From Opitutus sp. GAS368 (GTDB taxonomy: Bacteria > Verrucomicrobiota > Verrucomicrobiia > Opitutales > Opitutaceae): DNA of 16,646 nucleotides. The notes under the pieces are model-generated. The model did no database searches. It was not told the origin of the DNA and saw only the letters and a program-made list of their open reading frames with translations. The DNA lies in assembly GCA_945862035.1 (NCBI GenBank), contig CAMAXB010000033.1, forward strand, positions 1 through 16,646. Reading direction: 5' to 3'. Both the position numbers and the translations under genes were made by a program. Every line of letters starts with the position of its first letter. Position 1 is the first letter of the stretch. Shown one piece after another: positions 1 to 8,836 of the stretch.

Positions 1-55
1 GGCTCGCGCCGTGAACGCCGATCGCGGCCGCCGAGGGTAATCAGCACAGGAAAAC

Positions 56-140
56 TGGTGCCCGGGACAGGACTCGAACCTGCATGCCTTGCGGCGAGGG
101 CTTCTAAGACCCTTGTGTCTGCCAATTCCACCACCCGGGC
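56..140 (-). tRNA. tRNA-Leu (anticodon UAG)
   Basis: Read on the minus strand this folds as a class II tRNA of 85 nt. The acceptor stem GCCCGGG pairs with CCCGGGC, followed by discriminator A and an encoded CCA (complement of 56-58). The anticodon stem AGGGT/GCCCT closes a 7-nt loop CTTAGAA, giving anticodon TAG, which reads CUA and probably other CUN leucine codons. A long variable arm (GCC-gcaa-GGC) and a T arm with loop TTCGAGT complete the cloverleaf. The long variable arm and A-rich D region are typical of tRNA-Leu. It is divergent from xylB, so its promoter must lie in about 141-246. Confidence 0.97.
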
Positions 141-246
141 GCGGGTTGACTGGCCCGCAAACTGACCCGGCACCGGCCGGCGAGGCAAGTGCGCGTTTCG
201 CCTGTTGCCTGTATCCCGGACCGGCGTTTGGCTGCTTCCGCACCCC

Positions 247-1743
<1,497 letters not shown>

Positions 1744-1801
1744 TCGCAACCGTAGGTGGGGCGCGAGTCGGTCTTTGCCGGTGTCCGGGCAGCGATTCCG
1801 G

Positions 1802-2944
1802 TCAGCGCCGGGTTTCCACCGCCCCGCGCTCGTGCGCCGCGACCAGGTGCATGAGGATCGCCTGGTACTGCATCACCGACACGCCGCGCGTCCGGCCTTC
1901 CGGCGTGCGCCCCGGCACCGTCTTGTGCGCCACCACCATGCGCAGCTCGGGCAGGATCGTGATATACTGGCCCGAGACACCCCACGCCGTGTGCGCGCCC
2001 CGGAACGGACCGTCGAGCCCCCGGTCCGCCCAGACCCACCAGAGGATGCCGTAGCCCCAAAGGCCGCCTTCGGCCATGCCGCGCCAGGACGCAGGCTGGA
2101 TCACCTCCGGCGGTGTCACCACCGCCGTTGTCCGCTCAATCCAGTCCCGCGGAACCAGCTGCCGCCCCGCCCACTCCCCCTTCCGCAGGACCAGCTGGCC
2201 AATGCGCGCCATGTCCCGCGTGGAAAGTTCAATCGGGTAGGCCAGATGGCGCGAGCGCTCCGCGTTGCCGGACTTCTTCTGCCGGGCCGGATCGTAGTCC
2301 TGCATACCCAGGGGGATGACGAGGTCCTCCTCCAACGCCGCGTAGATCTCCCGCCCCGTGGCCTGCTCATAAAGGGTCCCGGCCGCGTTGAAGTCCCAGT
2401 TGTTGTACAGGTAGTACTGGCCGGGCCGCTGCGAGCCGCGCGGAGGGGCGGAGGCCGTGGCGTCGCCGCCATTGCTCGCCGGATGGTAGATCCCGGAGCG
2501 AGACGTCAGCAAATCCTCCACCGTGGCCTCGCGTTCGGCTGGCGTGAGGCCCTGCAGGTCGTCGAAGCCAAGCTCGGCGAGCGTCTGGTTCAACCGCACC
2601 GCTCCGGAGGCGACCGCGTTCCCGTACAGCAGTGACAGGATGCTCTTCCGGCCCGAGGCCAGGTAACTCACCCGGGCCAGATCGCCGTAATCGAACACGA
2701 CACGCCCATCCACCACGACCATCATCGCGGTGGTATCGAGACTCTGCAAAAACGGAGTCAGCGCGGCCAGCCGCGCAGCGTTCAGGCCGTGCCGCGCCAC
2801 GTCTTCGGCCCGCGTCCACTCGGCCCCGGGCACGACGGCCGCGGGCGGCGGGGACGAGGCCGCTCCGGCGTCCGCCGCCGGGAGGGAGACGATCCCCGCG
2901 AGCAGCAGGGCGAGCAGCCCACCCGGCGATCTCAGCGTGCGCAT
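1802..2944 (-). CDS. Exported serine hydrolase, beta-lactamase/penicillin-binding-protein-like
   Basis: A 380-residue protein of the serine beta-lactamase-like superfamily (class C/esterase type). Residues 1-30 look like a signal peptide: basic start, leucine-rich core, Ala-rich cleavage region, so it probably acts in the periplasm. Visible active-site elements are S97-G-R-K100 (SxxK nucleophile box), Y180-N-N182 (the YxN box) and, near the C terminus, H318 followed by WGVSGQ (321-326), in place of the KTG box as in many esterase-like members. Substrate cannot be told; these proteins range from peptidases and esterases to true beta-lactamases, and I would not call it an antibiotic resistance gene. 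It starts 30 nt after psd on the same strand, so co-transcription is likely. It is convergent with xylB with only 58 nt between the stops and no obvious terminator hairpin there. Confidence 0.85.
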   Translation of the reverse strand: MRTLRSPGGLLALLLAGIVSLPAADAGAASSPPPAAVVPGAEWTRAEDVARHGLNAARLAALTPFLQSLDTTAMMVVVDGRVVFDYGDLARVSYLASGRKSILSLLYGNAVASGAVRLNQTLAELGFDDLQGLTPAEREATVEDLLTSRSGIYHPASNGGDATASAPPRGSQRPGQYYLYNNWDFNAAGTLYEQATGREIYAALEEDLVIPLGMQDYDPARQKKSGNAERSRHLAYPIELSTRDMARIGQLVLRKGEWAGRQLVPRDWIERTTAVVTPPEVIQPASWRGMAEGGLWGYGILWWVWADRGLDGPFRGAHTAWGVSGQYITILPELRMVVAHKTVPGRTPEGRTRGVSVMQYQAILMHLVAAHERGAVETRR

Positions 2945-2974
2945 GGACAGGAATTTCCGCGACCGCCCGCCCGC

Positions 2975-3877
2975 TCAGCCAAACACACAGCCCATGCGCT
3001 CGCCCATGCGCGCGTAGGTCTCCAGGCCGAGGCGCGTCTGCGCCACCAAGTCGTCGTCGAGCTTGATCGAACCCCGGCGGAAGAGGGTGATCACACAGGA
3101 GCCGCCAAACTTGAAGAGCCCCTTTTCCTCGCCCTTTTCCACCCGCCGGTCCGGGACATAGGTGTAAACCACGCTGCCCACCATCGTCGCCCCGATCTCG
3201 ATCTGCACCAGCTTGCCGAAACCCGAGGACGTGATCTCCGTCACGTACCGCTTGTTTTCGACGAGGTAGCGCACATTGCGCCGCAGCGCGATCGGATTGA
3301 CTGAGTAGAGCGAGCCCTTGATCAGCCGGGGCTCGCTCGGGATGCCGGAGGCCGCGAAATGGAAGCGGTGATAGTCGACCGGACACAGCCGCGAGATGAT
3401 CATCGTTCCCCCGTCATACTGTTGGGCGAGTTCAAAGCTGCCGAGGAGTTCCTCGAGGGTGAACTTGGCCCCCTTCACATAAAATCCGTCGACCGCATTG
3501 ATGTCCTGAATACACAGGTGCCGGCCGTCTGCCGGAAAGGTCGCGATGTCATAGCCCGGCGTCACCGGGCGCGCGCTTTTTTTCAGCGCCCGCGAGAAGA
3601 AGTCATTGAAGTTCTTGAAATCGAAGGGCGACTTCGCGAACTCATCGGTGTCGAGGTCGTACTTGACGATGAAGGGCAGCACGCGATGGGCGCTGTAAGG
3701 CCGGTTCATCTGCCAGCCATAGAACTGCGAGAGGAGCGCCCGCCGCACGAGGGCCGCGGTGAAAAAGCGGCCGACCGGGTTCTCGTAGGCAAAGCGCAGC
3801 CAGCCCTCTCCATAGATTTGCTCCGTCTCGACGGTGCAGGTCTTGCGGTTGTAATAGCGAACAGGCTCGGCCGGCAT
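2975..3877 (-). CDS. psd: Phosphatidylserine decarboxylase proenzyme
   Basis: Converts phosphatidylserine to phosphatidylethanolamine at the inner membrane, the last step of PE synthesis. The 300-residue proenzyme shows the self-cleavage site G258-G259-S260-C in the context KFGGSCVITLF; cleavage before S260 would create the pyruvoyl group at the start of the small alpha chain (about 41 residues). D117 in FPADGR and H170/H173 in DYHRFH fit the Asp-His-Ser autoprocessing residues. The FGGS context, not E. coli LGST, and the N-terminal region with NRPYSAHR and FNDFFSR resemble the clostridial/chlamydial type. ATG 3877 is the natural start. It is followed closely by the serine hydrolase gene and is divergent from the DUF4260 gene across 118 bp. 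The phosphatidylserine synthase gene is not in the window. Confidence 0.94.
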   Translation of the reverse strand: MPAEPVRYYNRKTCTVETEQIYGEGWLRFAYENPVGRFFTAALVRRALLSQFYGWQMNRPYSAHRVLPFIVKYDLDTDEFAKSPFDFKNFNDFFSRALKKSARPVTPGYDIATFPADGRHLCIQDINAVDGFYVKGAKFTLEELLGSFELAQQYDGGTMIISRLCPVDYHRFHFAASGIPSEPRLIKGSLYSVNPIALRRNVRYLVENKRYVTEITSSGFGKLVQIEIGATMVGSVVYTYVPDRRVEKGEEKGLFKFGGSCVITLFRRGSIKLDDDLVAQTRLGLETYARMGERMGCVFG

Positions 3878-3995
3878 GGGCCTAGATTCAGGTCAACCGC
3901 GCCCGAGGCAAAGCAGAAATCGGGCACCCGCGGCCGATTCGCCGCCGCGCGCCCCGCGGGCTTGTCTCCACCGTCCCGCCCACCACGGTGACAGC

Positions 3996-4370
3996 ATGCA
4001 AGCTCCCGCCAGCCTCTGGCTCCGCCTTGAGGGCGTGGTCGTCTTTGTCGCCACGCTGCTCGCCTACCAGTACTTTGCCCTGCCTTGGCGGTGGTTCCTC
4101 TTTTGCTTCCTGATTCCCGATCTCTCGATGCTGGCCTATCTGGCGGGCCCGCGGATCGGCGCGTGGGTCCATAACCTGGCCCACACCTACGCGCTGGCCG
4201 TTGGCGTGCTGGTGGTTGGCCTGGTGACCGAGAACTGGACCGTGTTCGCCACGGGCCTGATCCACTGCGCGCATATCGCCTTCGATCGCGCGCTGGGCTA
4301 CGGCCTCAAGCTCCCCGAGGGCTTCAAGCACACGCACCTCGGCCTGATCGGGCGGGCGAAGCGGAAGTAG
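3996..4370 (+). CDS. DUF4260 family membrane protein
   Basis: A 124-residue hydrophobic protein recognised by the conserved blocks of the DUF4260 family: LRLEG near the N terminus (9-13), PDLSMLAYLAGPRIGA (41-56), HNLAHTY (59-65), HIAFDRALGYGLK (93-105) and GFKHTHLGLIG (109-119). Several hydrophobic stretches (about 14-30, 32-50, 64-78 and 80-95) suggest three to four membrane segments. Conserved His, Asp and Arg residues hint at a functional site, but no reaction is established for the family. I chose ATG 3996 because the upstream in-frame extension to 3876 is Arg/Pro-rich and unlike the family. It is transcribed away from psd and no partner is obvious. Confidence 0.85.
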   Translation: MQAPASLWLRLEGVVVFVATLLAYQYFALPWRWFLFCFLIPDLSMLAYLAGPRIGAWVHNLAHTYALAVGVLVVGLVTENWTVFATGLIHCAHIAFDRALGYGLKLPEGFKHTHLGLIGRAKRK

Positions 4371-4452
4371 GAGGCGGTAGGTGGCCGAAGGTGGAGCGCT
4401 TTGCCCTCTGTATGGACCGGCCTCAGCGAGGCTACAGCAAACGAAAGGCCCT

Positions 4453-4584
4453 CTATCCCCTAATCGTCACCATGACCCCGCGGGTCAGCTCGCTGGTCCG
4501 CAGCACCCGGGCTAGGTCGTCCGTGAACCCCTGCAGCCCACGACCGCGCGTGCGGAGGGTCAGCGTCTCCTGATGAATCGCCAT
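4453..4584 (-). pseudogene. Truncated yjbQ (secondary thiamine-phosphate synthase family) remnant
   Basis: Translating the minus strand from ATG 4584 gives 43 residues beginning MAIHQETLTLRTRGRGLQGF and continuing TDDLARVLRTSELTRGVMV before a TAG at 4453-4455. This resembles the N terminus of YjbQ/UPF0047 proteins (usual length about 130-140): a beta strand of alternating T/L residues, RxRGxGLxxxT, then a helix leading to a GxxxxF strand. The conserved centre of the family (HTSASL, ENADP) and the His-rich end are absent from all frames in the remaining 80 bp before the DUF4260 stop. Together this points to a 5' fragment left by deletion, not a short functional gene. Base composition resembles the surroundings. 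The identification is by recalled family pattern and should be checked by alignment. Confidence 0.6.
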
Positions 4585-4652
4585 GGGACTCAACTCTAGG
4601 GATAAGCATGCTCGGATCCAGCCCCGTGCTCGTCGTGAAAGATAAAGCCTTT

Positions 4653-4743
4653 CCGCGGATGACGCGGATCAGCACGGAGAAAATTCCCGCACGAGCGCCG
4701 GGATCTCAACGGTTCGAATCCGTGCCATCCGGTTTATCCGCGG
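4653..4743. repeat. Imperfect inverted repeat in the yjbQ-fumC intergenic region
   Basis: The left arm (4653-4678, CCGCGGATGACGCGGATCAG followed by CACGGA) is an imperfect reverse complement of the right arm (4719-4743, which ends TTTATCCGCGG). The arms are separated by about 40 nt. Both contain the ATCCGCGG/CCGCGGAT and TCCGTG words known to me from dispersed intergenic repeats of Opitutaceae and related bacteria. It lies just downstream of the fumC stop and upstream of the yjbQ remnant, so it could act as a fumC 3' end structure, though there is no strong U tract. Repeat copy number cannot be seen from this window. Confidence 0.5.
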
Positions 4744-4762
4744 GGAGGATTGATGATCGCCT

Positions 4763-6172
4763 TCAGCCGCCACCCGCGCCCGGTACGCTTGCGCCGGGCT
4801 TCGTCATCGCCCGCGGCTCCAGCGCTTGATCGAGCGCGGCCGCGTCCATCAGGCCCCGGGCCAGCACGACCTCCCGCAGGGTGCGGCCGGTGGCCAGGGC
4901 CTCTTTGGCCACGGCGGCGGACTGATCGTATCCAATAAATGGATTGAGGGCCGTGACCAGCATGAGCGACCGTTCCATCAGCTCACGGCAGCGGGCCTCG
5001 TCGGCCTCGATTCCCGCCACGCAGGCGTCGGCAAAGACGCGGGTGCCATTCGCCAAGCAATGCACCGCCTCGTGCATGGCGTGCGCCATCAGCGGCAGCG
5101 TCACGTTGAGCTCGAACTGCCCGTCCCGTCCGCTCAGGGCAACCGTCTGCGCAAGGCCCTGGGTGTACAGGCAGACCTGGATGAGCATCTCGCTCATCAC
5201 CGGATTGACCTTGCCCGGCATGATGGATGAACCCGGCTGGGTCGCCGGCAGCCGGATCTCTCCCAGCCCACTGCGAGGGCCCGAGCCCAGCAGGCGGAGG
5301 TCATTGGCGATCTTGGTCAGGCCGGCGCCGATGGCCATGAGCTGACCTGCCACCTCGACAAGATCGTCCCGCCCCGCCTGCGCCTCAAAGTGGTTGCGGG
5401 CCTCGCGGAAGGGGATGCCGGTCTCGGCCGACAGCCGCGCGCAGACCGCGGCGGCGAAGGCGGGATGGCAATTGAGCCCCGTGCCCACCGCGGTCCCCCC
5501 GACCGCCAGCTCGCCGAGCGTGGCCACCGCCCGATCGGTGCGCTCGACCGCCTTGGTGACCTGCATGGCGTAGCCGGAGAACTCCTGACCCAGCGTGAGC
5601 GGCGTCGCATCCATCAGATGCGTCCGCCCGATCTTCACGATCGTGGCAAAGGCCTCCGCCTTGGTGTTGAGCGCGGACGCGAGATGCACCAGCGCCGGCC
5701 GCAGCCGCTCCTTCATTTCCACCGCGACACTGACGTGCAGCGCAGTGGGAATGATGTCATTGGAGGACTGGCCGAGATTGACGTCGTCGTTCGGGTGCAC
5801 GGGCCGGCGCGAGCCGATCGGCTCGCCCGCCAGCTGGCTGACCCGGTTCGCGATGACCTCGTTGACGTTCATGTTGGTCGAGGTCCCGGAGCCGGTCTGG
5901 AAGACGTCGATGGGGAAGTGTTCCCGGTGGAGCCCGGCGGCGATCTCCCCGGCCGCCTCGACAATCAAGCGGGCTTTCTCCGCGGGCAGCAGGCCAAGCG
6001 CGGCGTTGGCGGCGGCGCAGGCGGCCTTGACCCGGCCCAACTCGCGCAGGAACGCCGGCGGCAGCCGGTGGCCGCTGATGGGAAAGTTGAGCACAGCCCG
6101 CTGGGTGGACGCTCCGTACAACGCTTCGTCCGGCACGGTCATCTCGCCCATTGAATCACGTTCCATTCGCAT
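4763..6172 (-). CDS. fumC: Class II fumarate hydratase
   Basis: Iron-independent fumarase of the aspartase/fumarase superfamily, interconverting fumarate and L-malate in the TCA cycle; active as a cytoplasmic homotetramer. The 469-residue length is typical. Signatures seen: MGEMTVP and YGASTQRA at the N terminus; GSGTSTNMNVNEV (94-106); NDDVNLGQSSND (128-139); THLMDATPL (184-192) with H185 as the usual catalytic histidine; and GSSIMPGKVNPVMSEM (314-329), the mobile loop carrying the catalytic serine. ATG 6172 gives MRMERDSMGE, close to the family start; ATG 6166 is also possible. A GGAGGT sequence lies about 17 nt before ATG 6172, too far to be an ordinary ribosome binding site. The gene begins just 24 nt after the terminator hairpin of the sigma/anti-sigma unit. 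Aspartase is an alternative in this superfamily, but the overall sequence favours FumC. Confidence 0.95.
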   Translation of the reverse strand: MRMERDSMGEMTVPDEALYGASTQRAVLNFPISGHRLPPAFLRELGRVKAACAAANAALGLLPAEKARLIVEAAGEIAAGLHREHFPIDVFQTGSGTSTNMNVNEVIANRVSQLAGEPIGSRRPVHPNDDVNLGQSSNDIIPTALHVSVAVEMKERLRPALVHLASALNTKAEAFATIVKIGRTHLMDATPLTLGQEFSGYAMQVTKAVERTDRAVATLGELAVGGTAVGTGLNCHPAFAAAVCARLSAETGIPFREARNHFEAQAGRDDLVEVAGQLMAIGAGLTKIANDLRLLGSGPRSGLGEIRLPATQPGSSIMPGKVNPVMSEMLIQVCLYTQGLAQTVALSGRDGQFELNVTLPLMAHAMHEAVHCLANGTRVFADACVAGIEADEARCRELMERSLMLVTALNPFIGYDQSAAVAKEALATGRTLREVVLARGLMDAAALDQALEPRAMTKPGASVPGAGGG

Positions 6173-6196
6173 CCCGGCAGGATGCGCCGACCTCCG

Positions 6197-6223
6197 AAAA
6201 AAGCAAAACCCCGCCGAGGCGGG
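6197..6223 (-). terminator. Intrinsic terminator after the anti-sigma gene
   Basis: On the minus strand, CCCGC (6223-6219), loop 6218-6215, GCGGG (6214-6210), then G followed by TTTTGCTTTTTTC. This is a GC-rich hairpin with a U-rich tail, 27 nt after the stop of the membrane partner of the sigma factor and directly before fumC. Confidence 0.8.
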
Positions 6224-6249
6224 TCAGCAAGGAGCCCAGACAGGACCTC

Positions 6250-7080
6250 CTAGAACTTCAGGGTCAGACGATCGGCGCCTCCGCCGATGCGGCGGACCTG
6301 ATCGTAGAGCTGGGCCTCGCTCAGGCGGCTGGCGATGCGCTCGCGGACAACCGTGATCTCCTCATCGGACTCGGCGGTGTTGGCGGGCGCTCCCAGGTAG
6401 GCGAAAAGACGGTCGCGACGAACATCGCGCGGACTGGCCACGTCAGCCAGCGGCTCACGGGCGGAAGCGAGGCGGAGGGAGGAGGACTGGCCGTCGATGA
6501 ACCGGGCCAGTTCGGGTTCCAACTCGGCCGCGGCCGCCAGGTTGGCTGCGATCGAGCGCGCCGAAGGGCTCAATTCGGAGGAGCGGGCCCGCTGTTCCAT
6601 CAGTTCATTCAGGTCCCACCCGGTCGAGCCGGTTTCCCTGTCGGCACCGGGAATGGAAGCGAGGGCCGGAGCCGACTCCACTGGAAATCCCACGGAGTTC
6701 GCTGGCGAGTCCACGCTGAACTCGGCTTCGTCGACCACGGCGGATGAGTCGGCCATCGTGGCGGCTACCATGGGCGGCGCGGACGGGATGACTCCAGGCT
6801 GGATCTCGGGCTGGCGATACTCGCGTACCGTGAGGAAGGTCACGGCCAGAATCGCGGTGGCGCCCAAGGGGATCTGCAAGCGCGGGAGCCGGGCAAAGGC
6901 CCGGGGGATCGCGTCCCACCACCGGCGCTTCTCCACCGCCGCCGCCAGCTGTTTGGTCCGGAATTCCTGCTCAAACTGCATCCAGAATTCTGCCGACGGC
7001 CGCTCCGCCTGCTTCAGACGAAGCAGTTCTTCCAAGCTGACTTTGGGGGAGGAGGAACGCGACTCGGGGGATTCGTTCAT
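6250..7080 (-). CDS. Putative membrane anti-sigma factor
   Basis: A 276-residue protein whose ATG overlaps the sigma factor stop by 4 nt (ATGA), implying translational coupling. Residues 1-60 form a charged cytoplasmic region with the block LEELLRLKQAERPSAEFW, followed by one probable membrane segment around 69-86 (LQIPLGATAILAVTFLTV). An acidic/proline-rich stretch and a charged C-terminal domain ending in a YDQVRRIGGGADRLTLKF tail follow. Known zinc anti-sigma domains carry HxxxCxxC; no cysteine is present here, so this is not of that class. The role as sigma regulator is inferred from the overlap, the single membrane span and the N-terminal cytoplasmic part. I know of similar unnamed proteins beside ECF sigma genes in Verrucomicrobiota, but no named family can be asserted. 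A terminator follows the stop. Confidence 0.6.
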   Translation of the reverse strand: MNESPESRSSSPKVSLEELLRLKQAERPSAEFWMQFEQEFRTKQLAAAVEKRRWWDAIPRAFARLPRLQIPLGATAILAVTFLTVREYRQPEIQPGVIPSAPPMVAATMADSSAVVDEAEFSVDSPANSVGFPVESAPALASIPGADRETGSTGWDLNELMEQRARSSELSPSARSIAANLAAAAELEPELARFIDGQSSSLRLASAREPLADVASPRDVRRDRLFAYLGAPANTAESDEEITVVRERIASRLSEAQLYDQVRRIGGGADRLTLKF

Positions 7081-7712
7081 GGGCGCAGATAAGGCTCCAA
7101 CTCGGACTGAAGCAATTGTTTGGCGTAATGGAGGCGGGAACGAACGGTCCCCACGGAGCAGCCGACCACATCGGCAATCTCCTCATGGCTAAGCCCGTCA
7201 ATTTCGAATAAAGTCACCACGGTACGATGCTTGGTAGACAACTTCTGCATCGCTTCGTTCAATTTTTCCTGGAGCTCCTTGATCAGAACCTCCCGCTCAA
7301 CCCCCGCTTTATCCGTGAGTTTATCAATCACTTCCGCGGATTTGTCCTCCTCATTGATCTTCTCGAAGCTGAAGAAGCTCCTCAGTCGGCTCTTGCGGAG
7401 ATGCGTGAGCGTTGAATTGACCGCGATCCGGTAGAGCCAGGTAAAGAACGACGACTGGCCCTGAAAGCGATTGATCGACTGGAAAGCCTTGATGAAGGCG
7501 TCCTGGGTCAGGTCCGCGGCGTCCTCACGATTCGAAGTCATGTTGTAGATGACTCCAAACACACGCTCCCGGTACTTGCGGATCAGGGTGTCGAATGCCG
7601 CCACTTCCCCCGCCTGGACTCGTTTGACGAGCACCCCATCGGAATCCGCTTCCTGCTGCCGCTCGGGCGAAGCCACCAGCGGCTTATCGAGGGCTTTGGG
7701 GGCGGCCTGCAT
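7077..7712 (-). CDS. ECF-type RNA polymerase sigma factor (RpoE-like)
   Basis: A 211-residue sigma-70 family protein of ECF architecture, directing RNA polymerase to a specific promoter set. Region 2 spans about 26-106, with ADLTQDAFIKAFQSINRFQ (66-84) and FFTWLYRIAVNSTLTHLRK (89-107) holding the core-binding and -10 recognition parts. Region 4 spans about 150-200, with helix-turn-helix LSHEEIADVVGCSVGTVRSR (174-193) for the -35 element. A long charged linker (107-150) separates them. The track of possible starts extends to 7868, but ATG 7712 fits better: the extra 52 residues are Arg/Cys-rich and overlap the ispB stop. AAGG lies about 10 nt upstream of it. The gene follows ispB by 64 nt and overlaps the putative anti-sigma gene, so the activity is probably held by a membrane partner until a signal arrives. 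The signal is unknown. Confidence 0.9.
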   Translation of the reverse strand: MQAAPKALDKPLVASPERQQEADSDGVLVKRVQAGEVAAFDTLIRKYRERVFGVIYNMTSNREDAADLTQDAFIKAFQSINRFQGQSSFFTWLYRIAVNSTLTHLRKSRLRSFFSFEKINEEDKSAEVIDKLTDKAGVEREVLIKELQEKLNEAMQKLSTKHRTVVTLFEIDGLSHEEIADVVGCSVGTVRSRLHYAKQLLQSELEPYLRP

Positions 7713-7776
7713 CACGACACGACCTTGGGGACAGGAACGAACCGGCGCAACGGCAAACCGACGGATTCGGCGGTGA

Positions 7777-8814
7777 TCAGCCGGTCCGGCCCACCTGCAA
7801 GCCACCGACCTGAGCCCGCAGAGCCTCGCAGAGGCGAAGCAGCAGGGGGACGGGCGCCTCCCCGACAAAGGGCACGAGGGCTTGCTCGGCCGCCTTGAGT
7901 TCGGTCTCGACGGCTTCGGCCACCGTGTCGAAGACCCCGGTTTCCGCCATCTGACCGAGCCGCCGGGCCAGGTCGGGCGGGCGCTGGCCCAGAATCTCGT
8001 CGGTGAGAGCGGCCTGTTCGACCGCCGAAAGACGCTCCATCAGCTCGATCAGGGGCAGGGTCAGCTTGCCGCTGACCAAGTCGGTGCCGAGGGTTTTTCC
8101 GATGCGCTTTTCCTCGCCAAAAAAATCGGCGAGGTCGTCGTAAATCTGGTAAGCCATCCCAAGGTGACGACCAAAGCGGGTGGCCGCCTCCGAAAAGGCC
8201 GGAGGGAACCCGGCGAGGTGGCTGCCGAGCTGGCAGGACAAGCGAAAGAGCTCCGCGGTCTTGAGATCGATCACCCGGTCATAGTCGGCGCGCGAGATGG
8301 CCGTGGTGCCGCGGCGCAGCGTCTGGATGATCTCGCCGGCGCAGACCTTGCGCGTCGAGCTAGAGACGGCCTGGCAAACCTCGGTGGTGGGAAACTGGGC
8401 GGCAAGGTGCAGGGCATGGGCAAACAGCGCATCGCCCAGGAGCACGGCCGCCTCCGGGCCGTATTCGCGGGCGGCCGTCCGCCGACCGCGACGCAGCGCT
8501 GCATCGTCCATGATATCGTCGTGGACCAGCGTCGCGAGATGGACGAACTCGACGACCGCGGCGACCCGCACCAATTCGGGTTGAATGGATCCGTCGCTGC
8601 GCCAGCCGCTTAAGAAGACTAAGGCCGGCCGGATCCGCTTCCCCGATGTGTCGATACAATAGTCCGCCATCCCGCGAATCTCCGGCTCAAACGCCTCGAT
8701 CTGGCTGCGCAGGAACACGTCAAGCGCAGCCATGTGGGGCTTGAGCAGCGAAAACACCGTCGCGAAATCCGGGGCCGGGCGGAGAGCCCGGGGAAGTTCG
8801 GTCGTGGCAGCCAT
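7777..8814 (-). CDS. ispB: Long-chain trans-polyprenyl diphosphate synthase (IspB-like)
   Basis: A 345-residue isoprenyl synthase that elongates farnesyl or geranylgeranyl diphosphate with isopentenyl diphosphate to make the side chain of quinones. The hallmarks are in order: GKRIRP (58-63, IPP binding), the first Asp-rich motif D99-D-I-M-D103 in LVHDDIMDDAALRRG, KTAELF (185-190), and the second Asp-rich motif D226-D-L-A-D230 in YQIYDDLAD, then GKTLGTDL. The residues 5 and 4 places before the first motif are the small A94 and T95, as in E. coli IspB, which fits a long-chain product instead of C15/C20. ATG 8814 was chosen over an in-frame TTG at 8853. Exact chain length (heptaprenyl to nonaprenyl) cannot be read. 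It heads a possible operon with the sigma/anti-sigma pair. Confidence 0.88.
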   Translation of the reverse strand: MAATTELPRALRPAPDFATVFSLLKPHMAALDVFLRSQIEAFEPEIRGMADYCIDTSGKRIRPALVFLSGWRSDGSIQPELVRVAAVVEFVHLATLVHDDIMDDAALRRGRRTAAREYGPEAAVLLGDALFAHALHLAAQFPTTEVCQAVSSSTRKVCAGEIIQTLRRGTTAISRADYDRVIDLKTAELFRLSCQLGSHLAGFPPAFSEAATRFGRHLGMAYQIYDDLADFFGEEKRIGKTLGTDLVSGKLTLPLIELMERLSAVEQAALTDEILGQRPPDLARRLGQMAETGVFDTVAEAVETELKAAEQALVPFVGEAPVPLLLRLCEALRAQVGGLQVGRTG

Positions 8815-8836
8815 GGATGACGCCACCGTAGGATGC

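Larger units (their letters stand above)
4371..4762. other. 392-bp stretch without an intact gene
   Basis: Between the DUF4260 stop and the fumC stop no complete gene is supported. The stretch holds the yjbQ 5' remnant (4453-4584) and the inverted repeat (4653-4743). The remainder (4371-4452 and 4585-4652) shows no promoter, RNA or coding pattern I can support; the short reading frames there lack family resemblance. Confidence 0.6.

Noticed and set aside
205..246. Upstream TTG start for xylB
   Set aside because: The added 14 residues are unlike FGGY kinases, whose homology begins at ATG 247.
1802..2944. Calling the SxxK hydrolase an antibiotic-resistance beta-lactamase
   Set aside because: The KTG box is replaced by an H...WGVSGQ region and the context is lipid synthesis; the family is mostly esterases and peptidases.
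4711..4727. GGTTCGAATCC, a match to a tRNA T loop, suggesting a tRNA 3' end or an integration site
   Set aside because: The T stem has a mismatch, no acceptor, D or anticodon arm is found upstream, and the words fit the right arm of the local inverted repeat better. No integrase is nearby.
7713..7868. N-terminal extension of the sigma factor by 52 residues
   Set aside because: It is Arg/Cys-rich, overlaps the end of ispB and has no sigma region 1 likeness; ATG 7712 gives a normal ECF length.
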